DNA of 64,000 nucleotides from Buddleja alternifolia. Its lineage: Eukaryota > Streptophyta > Magnoliopsida > Lamiales > Scrophulariaceae. Location of the stretch: contig WHWC01000156.1 in assembly GCA_019426215.1 (NCBI GenBank), forward strand, positions 61,999 to 125,998, written 5' to 3'. Below the pieces are notes generated by a model. It saw only the letters and a list, made by a program, of their open reading frames with translations, ran no database searches and was not told where the DNA came from. The position numbers were made by a program, and so were the translations under genes. Below are positions 11,331 to 21,944 of this stretch, one piece after another. Every line of letters starts with the position of its first letter. Within the stretch, counting starts at the first letter, position 1.

Positions 11331-13071
11331 AAGACGTGAGCAGTTTTTAGTGTAAGACATGATCAGTTGTGGGCTTGTGGATCGATATGCAATTTTATGT
11401 TCTACTACGTTTAAGTAATCTACTTTAATTTTGTTTTAAGGTTAATGATGCAAATAACATCCCTCGGCTCACTTTTACACTAACCCCGAAAGACTATAAC
11501 AAGAAGTGTAAAATATCATGCCACTACAAATTGGCCACAGATATCAAATTTATTGAAGATTGTTTGAGTGACCATCCAAATGGCATCATGTGGTTTAAAA
11601 ATTCTCAGTTTGGCCCATTATTCGACATGGATTCTTCATTGAAAATGGTTTTAACTCCTCTCTGGATGCTTCTAACCCGAATGGTGTAGTCTCCCGACAA
11701 ATCCAAAATCTGGTTTGTTCTAAATGTCATACCTGTCCGTTACTCTTTGATGGACCATGCGGTTATGAGTGGGTTGAATTGCTCCCCGTATCCTACTGGA
11801 AAAAAGAGTGTAGACGATGTTGATAGTTTTAGTCATAAATACCTTAGCCCTAAAGCCCCAGTAAAAGTTCTTAAGGAACAACTTATGTGGTGTGTGATCC
11901 GTACTCAACCATTGCCTAAGAAAAAGAAGCGTAAGATTAGATCCAGTGACCAAGCTATTGAGATCCTTCCATCAGAAAAGTTGAAGCTTGCTCTATTATA
12001 CTTGTTGGTTTCTATTTTGTTTATCCCTGCAAGTGATGATTCGCCAATAGACGAGAGTCTTCTTGCAATTGTTGATGACCTTGAGTTTGCTAAAACCTAT
12101 CCATGGGGTAGGTTTTCTTATTCTATTATGATAGAGCACTTGAAAACTTTAGAACTGAAGAAGAACTTGGCTTCAGCAAATCTCCAGTGCAACTTTCATT
12201 GTTTCATTCTCCCCCTTATGGTAAAATTATTTTTTGTCTTTCATTGTTAATTGTTGACTTACTTTTATCTTTAAATATTTGATAATACTTTTTTTGTTCC
12301 TATGTCAGCCTTGTCCTATTGAGTGTATTCCCGCACTGTCACCAATTATTGGGCGTTTGAGGGAGAACACCCCCCGATAGTTGCCGAGAATGTGCAAGTG
12401 GACTACCAAACTTGTTCAGAAGAGACAATACCCCACTTTGTCTCAGGTTCGTATGATAGTCAGGAACGGCAAGGTTAGTTTTTTCTTAACAGCAGGCTCA
12501 ATAACCCCTTACTTTATGTACATTCAAAATTCAAATGATTCATAGTTTTTCTCCATTTGCACAAAGCACATTGACTATCCATAGTCAGTAACTTTCTATG
12601 TAAAACTAAGCAGAAAAAGATTTTATTTCAATGTTATTTATATTACTTTCAATTGTCTTCTAGTTTTTTATTCCAATGATTTTATTTGTTTTGTTATTTT
12701 GTTTGTTAGGATATTAAAAGCGTACTTCAGCCCACGCCTAAGGAACAAGCAACAAACCACATTCAAAGTTTTGCTCCTTATGATGTAACCAACAACATCA
12801 TTGACTCCACCAAAAAAATGTGGACTGAAATACTGGAGAAAGAAGGTATAATCCTATTTAATGATATTTTCCGTATAGATCTGGAATCTCGACGTGCCGT
12901 TATTCCAGTGACTAAACTTTCAGCCCACATTCATGATGGTAGCAGACCTGAAACTGAAAGTTTTCAATGTGGTACATCCAGACCTCCACAGTCCTCTGAA
13001 CCAGTTGTTAAAATGTTTGGTGAGTTGATGGCAAAGGTTGATATGTTAGTGGAAAACAATGTTGCCCTGAA

Positions 13072-14510
13072 ATAAGCGTCCAATTTGGCCCAAGCGTCCA
13101 ATTTGGCTCAAGCGTCCAATTTGCCCAAGCGTCCAATTTAGCTCAAGCGTCCAGTCAAGCGTCCAATTGACTCGAGCGCTGGCTCAAGCGTCCAAGTAAC
13201 TCAAGCGTCCGACCGACTTAAGCGTCCAGCTTTCAGACTCACCTGAAGGATAAAACCCAAGTTATCAAGGACTTAAATGCAATCACCAACGGACATTTAT
13301 TTCCAACGGGAAATAAATTCAAAATGCATTAAATGCTTGATAAATGCATTAAATGTAAACAAGACAGTATGACTTGTGGACAAGCCACCTTTTGACTAGA
13401 CTGTCAGCTTTTCAGAGTTCAAACCTGCTCTTGTCCAATCGGAACCAGCAGATTTTCAGGAATGTCAGAACAGGACTATTTGACGCGTTGCGTAAGAGAT
13501 ACGCGCCTGATTGTGTCCAACGGACAAATCCCAAGATCTCTATAAATAGTACCCTCAGCAAAACTTTAGAGTGTGGAAAAAGGTCAAAACTTTGCTGAAA
13601 TTATTTGAGAGAAAAGCTAAGAAACCCCATAGCCAAAATCCTTCCAGCTTCTCAAATACATTCCAAAGACAGTCACAGATATCTCAAACATCTTCAAAGA
13701 AGAACCCTAAACTCCTATTGAGATATCCCAAGTTGTTTGAACTTCCCAACATCAAACAAATCCGTGACATACACCCCAACACCTTTTATCTGAGTGAGAA
13801 AGTGTGTTGATTCACAAGCAGTATTTTTGTGTAAAAGAAGCTTGTTGAAGAAGGTCTTTATTGGAGCTGAAATCTGTGTGATCAAGGAGCTCGAGATCGT
13901 CTTCCGAGGATAGAAGTGTCTTGTAGCAGAAATCTGTGTGACCAAGGAGCTCAAGCCATCAACATCCTTTTGTTCCTTATTTTGTAGAAGTCTCTGTGTG
14001 ACTCTTCGATAATCAATCTAGTGGATTGCCTCCGAGTGCAAAGGAGAAGAAGAACGTAGTTGGGATTACACCACCCAACGAACCTTACAAATTTTGTGTT
14101 ATTTACTTTACAGTCAATTCTCTTATTTATTACATCATTGCATAAATTGATTAAGTAAAACACAATCAAACGCTAAGCAACTACGAAACAACTTGTGACG
14201 CTAAAAATTTCCAAAAGAGAAGACTCTAAAATTATTCCGCTGTGCTAACACTGATCAAAGAAGTGAACGCTCAAACCTACTCGGTTAAAGTATTCAATTC
14301 TTGAAATCTAAGTTAACTTTATAAAAACAGTCTTCGTTAGACGCTTCACCAAAGCGTCTATGTTTTAAGTGAACGCTTAAGTCAAGCGTTAGACACTTCA
14401 AGCGTCTAAAACCAAAATTTTAATACGAATCTTTTTGAAGTCGAAAAAGACTTCAGGGTCTATTCAACCCCCTCCTTTTAGACCCTTTCGTATGCCACTT
14501 GGGACCAACA
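13072..14510 (+). mobile_element. Probable solo LTR (about 1.44 kb) in the coiled-coil exon
   Basis: The Ulp1 gene's reading frame stops at about 13071 (VENNVALK) and resumes at about 14511 (CELSAVK). The inserted sequence starts with about nine copies of a 13-15 bp unit (aagcgtccaattt), has a TATA box with downstream leader near 13540 (tctctataaatagtaccc), and ends in a motif typical of Copia LTR ends (ctattcaaccccctcctttt, then gggaccaaca). No convincing target duplication is visible, so the borders are uncertain by several bases. No gag or pol remains. Confidence 0.6.
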
Positions 14511-16019
14511 TGTGAGTTGTCTGCTGTGAAATCTGAGTTGTCAATTGCTAAATCCCAGTTAACTTGTGAGTTAGGTTCTGTGAAATCTGAGTTGTCTGCT
14601 GTAAAGTCTGAGTTGACAACTGCAAAATCCCAGTTAAGTTGCGAGTTAGGTTCTGTGAAATCGGAGTTATCTTCTGTCAAATCTGAGTTATCTTCACTGA
14701 GTTTTGAGCTATCATTATTGAGTGAAAGGGCAAAAAGTGGTCGTGATGATGAAGCTGTTGGTGGTGAGGATCAAACTGTTGGTGGTGGGGATGAAGATGG
14801 TAGTGGTGGGGATGAAGATGCTGGTGGTGAGGATCAAGCTGTTGGTGGTGAGGATGAAGCTGTTGAAAAGGATGATTTAGCTATTCTTCCTTATGAAGAT
14901 TCTATTGCAGGTCGTGATTTAAAGGAAGATGTAGGTGATGGTGGATTGGATGTAGGTGGTGATTCAAAGGTAGAGGATGCAGTGGTTGAACAAAATTTGA
15001 AGAGGATGCCTATGCTATCCAAGTATCAAAGATCTCCATTTACCAATCCTGATGCAAAGAAGAAGAAGAAAGTGTGTAAGACTTAATATGGCATAATGTG
15101 TTTTTTGTTTGATGAAAATCATGATGTCTCCATCAATATTGAAGTAGTTTACTTTGTACCCCAGGGGAAGCCAACGCGAAAAACTGATGCACAATATGTA
15201 TACAATCCCATGGGTACTGAATATTTTTCGCTTCTTACCCGAGCAGAAGACAAAGTCATTACCGCTGCCTTTGCAAAATGCAATACTACAAAAATGTTGG
15301 TGAGTCACTATTTGTCTGGTATTTGCATAACGGGCGAAAAGTTTCAGTGTTTGAGGCCAAAAGGTTGGATTAATGATGAGTTAGTTGATTTGTATTTTAA
15401 CTTGTTGAAAGAAAGAGAGATTAGAAAACCAACCAAATATTTAAGATGCTATTATTTTAGCCCTTTCTTTTAGGGGAGTTTGATCTGAGATGGTGAGTAT
15501 GATTTTAAATGGGTCAAGGAATGGACTGGCGTGGCGTCTATTGGATATGAGCTTGTTAAGTGTGACAAACTGTTTGTGCCTATTCACCGAAAAGAAGATC
15601 AACATTGGTGTTTAGCTATTATAAACAAAAAAGACCAAAAGTTGCAATATCTTGATTCATTTGGTGGATATGATCACAAAGTTTTAGATTATCTAGCTTG
15701 GTATTATATTGATGAGGCGAAGCAAAATAGCGGACAATCAGTTGATTTGAGTCACTGGCATTACGAGCGCACCACAGACCATCCCCAACAGCATAATGTG
15801 TTTGACTGTGGAATGTTCATGATGAAGTACGCTGACTTTTCTAGTAGTTGTGCGGATACTGGACTTTGTTTTGGGCAGCACAACATGGTTTATTTCAGGA
15901 CACAAGTAGCTAGAGATATTTTGAGGTTAAGAGTTGATTGATAAACGTTGTTAAATAGTTAACTTGTAAATTGATAATTATTGTAGTATTGTGTTTAACC
16001 CAATTAGAAGTAAATTGTT

Positions 16020-17330
16020 TTATAGTATTATATTTTAATTAGAGGTATAACCGGATATTTATCACACTGGTATGTGATTGTGGTTTTTCGATCCAAACTT
16101 AAAATAATTGCATAAAACTGTTATACCGCTTAACCGAATATTTATCACACTAGTATGTGATTGTGGTTTTTCAATCCAAACTTAAAATAATTGCATAAAA
16201 CTGTTATACCGCTTAACCGGATATTTATTATACCGATATAAGCTTTGGTTTCTAAAAGACACTAAAAATAGTTCTAATTGCCTGAAACTGTAATTAACAG
16301 GTGTGTGCCCCTTCAATTTCCCACTCTAGTAACTACCTATTTTAATGGTAATGGGGAAATGGGATACACCTAATAATCCCCCGCCCATGAACCACGACCG
16401 CACATTTAAAGACAGGTAAAAAAGTGAAAGTCTTATCACATGATTAACCCTTACATGTTTTGAGTATGCTTATTACCGCTTAACCGGATATTTATCATAC
16501 ATGTATAAGCTTTGATTTTTCAACATAAAAATGGTTTGTGATTGCCTCAAAGTGTAATATAATATATAAAACATGTTAATATAATGAGTAGCATGCTTAT
16601 TGCAATAATCTTCAAAAATAATTAACCTAGATCATCAATTATTTACCTTCACCTAATCATAATAAAAATGGTGGTTTTAAGCATCCTATACCGGTTACCT
16701 ATATAACCGGTGTGCTCCTTAAACTTAAACTTCCCACTCTGGTAACTACCTATATTACAAGTTACAAGAAGTTACAAATTAATGGTAATGGGGAAATGGG
16801 ATACTGCTAATAAACCGCCGCCCATGAACCACGACCACATTTACTGACAGGTAAAAAAGTGAAAGTCTTATCACATAATTAACCCTTACATGTTTTGAGT
16901 ATGCCTATTACCGCTTAACCGAATATTTATCATACATGTATAAGCTTTGATTTTTCAACATAAAAATGGTTTGTAATTGCCTCAAAGTGTAATATAATAT
17001 ATAAAACATGTTAATATAATGAGTAGCATGCTTATTACAATAATCTTCAAAAATAATTAGCCTAGATCATCAATTATTTACCTTTACCTACTCATAAGAA
17101 AAATGGTGGTTTTTTGCATCCTATACCGGTTACCTATATAACCGGTGTGCCCCTTAAACTTCTCACTCTGGTAACTATCTATATTACATGTTACAAGAAG
17201 TTACAAATTGATGGTAATGGGGATATGGGATACACCTAATAAACCGCCGCTCATGAACCACGACCGCACATTTACTGACAGGTAAAAAAGTGAAAGTTTT
17301 ATCACATAATTAACCCTTACATAAAACTGT
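16020..17330 (+). repeat. Tandem subterminal-type repeats upstream of the F-box gene
   Basis: Two to three copies of a unit of about 435 bp, starting at attaccgcttaaccgg near 16471 and again near 16908, with a partial copy at 16270-16470. Each contains cccactctggtaactacc and cccatgaaccacgacc. A shorter unit of about 90 bp (gtgattgtggtttttcgatc to gcttaaccgg) precedes them at about 16040-16215. Related sequence occurs inverted at about 19340-19390, 19545-19600 and 21370-21710. Confidence 0.75.
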
Positions 17331-17578
17331 GGACGGGGATAACTCCTCCTCATTTGTCTTCATCTTTTTTACTACCAAAAACCACACCAAAACTGACTGA
17401 AAATCGAACATTCGCTGAAAACAAAACCCTACAAATCATTTTCAGAGTATAAAAAGGGGATATTTGTGAGGATCATCTGCAAGCATGAGACAGAGGAGAT
17501 ATAAATAGGGGAGACAGGGGATTATCTTGCACGAGTAGAAACAGAGTAAAAACAGGGGATATTTCACTTTACACAACA

Positions 17579-19170
17579 ATGCAACGAGGTACAATATCTG
17601 ATTGCGAGCTAAGCTTCCTTTGTGAGGATATAATTTGTCATGTTATGGAAAGGTTATCCAGGGATGCATGCATTGTGGAGGTAGCCCGATTGGGTCTTTT
17701 ATCAAAGTATTTTCAACGTTGTTAGTATTCCATCCCGACTCTTTTGTTCGATATGAACCGTTTCGAACAAAGGGGTTATCATGATTTAGATTTTATTCAT
17801 TTTGTTAATCGCACTATAATTCAACATAATGAAAGTGTGGTTGAAAGCTTGAGCTTTGAATTACCCATGGGGGCGGAGGTACCTCCATTGAATCGGATAA
17901 GGCAAGAGTGGGTGGCGTTTAGAGTTGATCATTCTGTTCGAAAACTGAAATTAGTCGGCCGATTGTCCACTTCACTCCCCAACGGCCTATTTTTGTCACA
18001 AACTCTTGTTCGGTTAAAATTATATCTACCGAACTACATTGTTAGGTGGGACGATAGATATAATTTATCAAATTTAAAAACACTCATATTGAAGTATGTT
18101 GTGCTGTTTGACAACACATTTTTTTCCCAACTTGGGAAATGGTGTCCCCAGTTGAACGAATTGCAGTTACTGAATTGTGATTTTAGAGGGCTAACTGAAT
18201 TTGAGGCATATTTGCCATTTGTAAAAATATTCAAGATGACATTCAACCGGGCCCAAAGAAATGTGAATGTAAAAGTACACTTCCCTGAGGTAGATGCCCT
18301 CATTATCTTATTGAAACAAGACCAACAAGGTCCAGGGGATTTACAAGTATTGGGGACATTTCCTCGTTCTTTACAGTGGACAGTACACATCTTGGAAACT
18401 ACATCGGAGCATCTTGCTAGACAAAGCGACTACTTCGAGAGGTTGTCAAAATGACGAAAGAACTGTTGTACAGCGAACGAGCACGTGTCTCGGTTGATTT
18501 TGTTGGGTATATCTATCTATCTATCATTGGTTGAATAAGTGCAAATGCTTTTCAGAAGTTGTCTTGATTTCTTTTTTTTTTTTAACTTTGGTGGATGTTG
18601 GTGCAAGTGGAGTCTCTACATTGCGTTATGGCGAAGTACTTTTTTGTTAATATACACCTCCTAGAGATTAGGTGTTCGAAGCAGCTATACAATCTTGCTG
18701 TCACATTGGTGCTCATCAATAGATGTACAGGCTTGAATGAGTTTAAAGTCGATTTGTTGGTAAAATTTTAAGCATTATGATTTGTCGCTTATTACATGGT
18801 TTATCTAACACGTTCTGTGTTTGAGTTTCTAAAATAAAATTGCAATTGATTTAACTTGTGCAGGGTGCACCATGGGGAAACGCGGGCACTATTGTGTCCA
18901 ACTACGTAGAGGACTGGAAGTTGCAAGCAATGGGATTGGAGGCATTGAATGAGGTCACGATCTTCAACTTCTCAGGTTCTGATTGCGAGCTAAGCTACAT
19001 TCGTTACGTATTGTCGCACGCAACTCAGTTGGGTACACTAATATTTACTGTGTTAATCAATTTTTTGATGATCCAATTGGGGTGCTTAAGAGGTCATCAA
19101 TTCGGGCGTATGAAGATACCGCGTCAAACAATGTGCAAATTCGTTTCATAAGAGGGGCTTACCCTAGGTA
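17579..19170 (+). pseudogene. F-box / LRR / FBD gene fragment captured in the MULE
   Basis: Plant F-box/FBD/LRR proteins are substrate receptors of SCF ubiquitin ligases. The ATG at 17579 opens a frame with an F-box (EDIICHVMERLSRD, about residues 17-30), then a TAG at 17723-17725 where the family usually has Trp. The frame continues to 18454 with leucine-rich segments (VRKLKLVGRLS, NLKTLILKYVVLFD, QLNELQLLNCDF). After a likely intron, an exon from 18864 (acceptor TTGTGCAG) encodes an FBD-like part (SGSDCELSYIRYVLSHATQL) and soon stops. The phrase tctgattgcgagctaagct (19 bases) occurs both near the start (17597) and in the FBD exon (18978), which is unexpected. One nonsense codon and a short FBD suggest a recently dead copy. 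Confidence 0.65.
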
Positions 19171-19692
19171 ATTTGTTTCTTCAAACAATGTGTTAAAAGT
19201 GGGTAGGTTATCAATTAGTTTTGCTAAAGTATATAAGTTTTGTTATGAAATATAGTTTGAATTTATTCTAATGTATATGAATTAAATCTGAAGTTAGACG
19301 GCATGTTTGAGGCAATTAGAACCATTTTTGGCTTTTGAAAAACCAAAACTTATACAGGTTTAATAAATATCCGGTTAAGCGGTATAATATGCATACTCAA
19401 AACAGACGCTTCACTAATTCAATAGAAAATGAGTTACAAGTACAATGAATTTAATCCTTGAGGTTAGACACTTCACTCAAATGCTCAATCTTAAGATAGA
19501 TGCTTAAGATATTCACTAATTCAGGAGAAAATGAGTGATAAACAGTTCTATGCAATTATTTTAATTTTTGATCGAAAAACCACAATCTCATACCGAAACA
19601 TAAACAATTGACATAAATAACATGTTTTATATATAGGGGATAAATATCCTGTTACACGCAATTCAGAATTTAAACTACATATACCTTCCTCC

Positions 19693-20401
19693 TTAAATGC
19701 GGTCACACTCCACACCAAATGTCTCATCCTCGCTGTCAGAATTGGTGCATGGAAAACATTCTTCCAAATCATCACCAACTCCTCGCTTCAGTGCTTCACT
19801 AGCTTCATGCAATATCTCATTTCTGATAATATGCAAGATGTGAATATTGTTGTGTTCCTCAATGACCTTTATAGTATCACTGGAAAAATGCTCATCATCC
19901 AACATCTTTTTTATTAACTGTTTTACATTCTGTCTGAAGTCGAAGTAGAAGCAAGAGTCATCGGGTGCTACAATTGTCTCCTTGTGCGCATCTGAGTTTG
20001 GATTTTTGAGGGGGATCTCAACTTTGGTAAACACCAGACGGTTACCTATCAATTTTCCAATAGGTAAATCCTTGCACGTTACCCGCAGTTTATTACATGA
20101 AAATGGGATACAATACTCAATAAAATACAATACTCAACACATACCTACGGTGAGCATGGACACGGTTATTTGCGTAGTTATACACAGCATTCATGATAAT
20201 ATTATGTTGCAGAAAAATGCAGTCAACTTGTTTTTCGTATACCAATGTCCTAATAGACTCCGCCCCCGTGACTGAGAACACGATAGCGGCTAATAATTCA
20301 GTCACCTCGGACTTTAGTTTCGTTCTAAAAAAGCACGATTTGCAATCCGATTTTTTATAGATAGTCATCGCACAACAACCAACTTCTCCACATAGAGACA
20401 T
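19693..20401 (-). pseudogene. Unidentified MULE-borne gene, frame-broken
   Basis: I do not recognise the product. From an ATG at 20401 an open frame encodes about 85 residues with several Cys (GEVGCCAMTIYKKSDCKSCF). It runs out near 20117 and continues one frame over, from about 20125 to 19693, with DLPIGKLIGNRLVFTKVEIP and an acidic C-terminus (NSDSEDETFGVEC). The two frames overlap by a few bases, so either a one-base frameshift or an intron that I cannot define joins them. It is convergent with the F-box gene and shares the strand of the transposase, like a gene carried in the same element. Confidence 0.4.
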
Positions 20402-21289
20402 CCTGTGTATCTGAATTGAATTTGGTGAATAATTGTGAAATAAAAGGGTGGAAACTGAAAAGAACAGCTGCTGATCGAATTTGGAGAATAAAGGAAGAAG
20501 GGAAGCTCCTGATTGAATTCAATGAATAATTATGAAATGAAAGGAGGGGAACTAAAAAGTAATGGGAGAAAAGTAATGGGCGGGAAGTCGTGTGTAATGG
20601 GAATGTGAAAATTTGGCGGTAATAAATTTGGCCGAAAATATGGGCGGGAAGTCCTGTGTAATGGGAATGTGAAAATTTGGCGGTAAAAAATGAAAATGAA
20701 AAAATGGGCGGGAAGTCGAATACCGGATGGATATTGTATCCGGTAGGCAATATAATGGCCATGTTTGAATGAAATGTAGGGATTAATCCTTAACGAATCA
20801 ACATATGATTGGTTGACATAAAAATCACTTTAAAATATTTAATTAATTGAAATGATATGCTTATGATTTAGATCACATATGCTTATACGAATGGATATTT
20901 GTCGGGTAAGTGGAGTATCGTAGTCATCTATGTAGATCACAAGAATGGTTTAGATCACAAGAATCATTAATACCAATAAATGAAGTCATATTAAATTTTC
21001 ATATAGTAGTAATTAAAAATAAAAACGTTGGAACTTGTATTTATAGCACAAACATTGAGAAGTTCAAATCAACTCATATGATACTATATGACACCTGAAG
21101 ATGATATGATATAGTTAGTTACAATATTGCACACCTTCACTTACTTCGGATCAACACATATCTATCCATCGTAAATCGACCTATAATTAGATGAAATAAA
21201 ATAATAGCAAAGCACTTAATTGAAATGATATGTATATACACCCTAAACCCTCACACCCTAAACCCAAACTCTAAACCCCAAAAGCTTAT
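20402..21289. other. Intergenic, upstream of the unknown MULE gene
   Basis: No gene is seen. Short direct repeats (atgggcgggaagtcgtgtgt and variants) occur at about 20575-20715, where promoter sequence of the minus-strand gene would lie. A degenerate telomere-like run (accctaaaccc) occurs at about 21240-21280. Confidence 0.4.
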
Positions 21290-21712
21290 AGGTCTATATT
21301 ACAAAACCATTGCGAAACTAATAAAAATGACATTTTTTATATATTAGGTTATAGGTCTTGGATAAAAACAATTAAAAACAAAAAACTTATACCGGTGTGA
21401 TAAAAATTAGGTGAAATAGAATACTACAAAACCATTGCGAAACTAATAAAAATGACATTTTTTATATATTAGGTTATAGGTCTTCGATAAAAACAATTGA
21501 AAACAAAAGCTTATACCAGTGTGATAAACATCCGGTTACGCGGTATACAAGGCATATTAGGTGACATAGAATACTACAAAACCATTGCGAAACTAATAAA
21601 AATGACATTTTTTATATATATTAGGTTATAGGTCTTCGATAAAAACAATTGAAAACACATCGATGCTTATACCGGTGTGATAAATATCCCCTTAAGCGGT
21701 ATACAAGGAAAC
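21290..21712. repeat. Three direct repeats downstream of the transposase
   Basis: A unit containing ctacaaaaccattgcgaaac, aaatgacattttttatatat and cttataccggtgtgataaa occurs three times, at about 21297-21410, 21420-21545 and 21572-21700. Its end (ccggttaagcggtata type) is the reverse complement of the repeats at 16.0-17.3 kb. Confidence 0.75.
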
Positions 21713-21944
21713 TTGAACCCCAATAACAATTGTACATCAATCCATCAATAAAATTACTACATGTCCACAATTAATGACACATGAAAAAATTGTACAGCCC
21801 CATAGTTTCAGTCAATGGGGTTTGATTACATTTAGAACCTTCTCGGATCTTTTTGTCTCTTTGATTTTTTGCGAACCTTCTCGGATCTTTTTGTCTCTTT
21901 GATTTTTTGCGAACCTTCTGTCCACCAGCCTCCATTCTAACTGT

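Larger units (their letters stand above)
10067..15941 (+). pseudogene. DUF1985 + Ulp1 (C48) protease pseudogene of the MULE
   Basis: Ulp1-type proteases cleave SUMO; in plants this fusion is known as cargo of Mutator-like elements. Exons by splice sites: 10067-10156, 11441-12220, 12309-12474, 12710 onward (interrupted near 13072, resuming about 14511) to 15071, then 15165-15941, in phase. DUF1985 lies in exon 2 (DHPNGIMWFKNSQFG, then YSLMDHAVMSG). A heptad-repeat coiled coil (SELSAVK units, 14511-14720) and an acidic Gly/Asp repeat follow. The C48 domain keeps all expected residues: His in DQHWCLAII, Asp in YLDSFGG, Gln in PQQHNVF and Cys in DCGMFMMKYAD. Premature stops lie at 11687 (TAG), in exon 3 (about 12378), at 15471 (TAG) and at 15486 (TGA). 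One LTR sits in intron 1 and another in the coding sequence, so it is dead despite the intact protease motifs. Confidence 0.8.

Noticed and set aside
14453..14680. Minus-strand frame with SDFTxxNSD repeats
   Set aside because: It is the reverse reading of the coiled-coil repeat of the Ulp1 pseudogene.
20355..20762. 135-codon minus-strand frame upstream of the unknown MULE gene
   Set aside because: Composition is Phe/Ser/Tyr-rich from short direct repeats. It overlaps the leader of a better candidate and has no ATG-linked domain.
21240..21285. Telomere repeat array
   Set aside because: Only a few degenerate ccctaaa units; too short and irregular for an interstitial telomere block.
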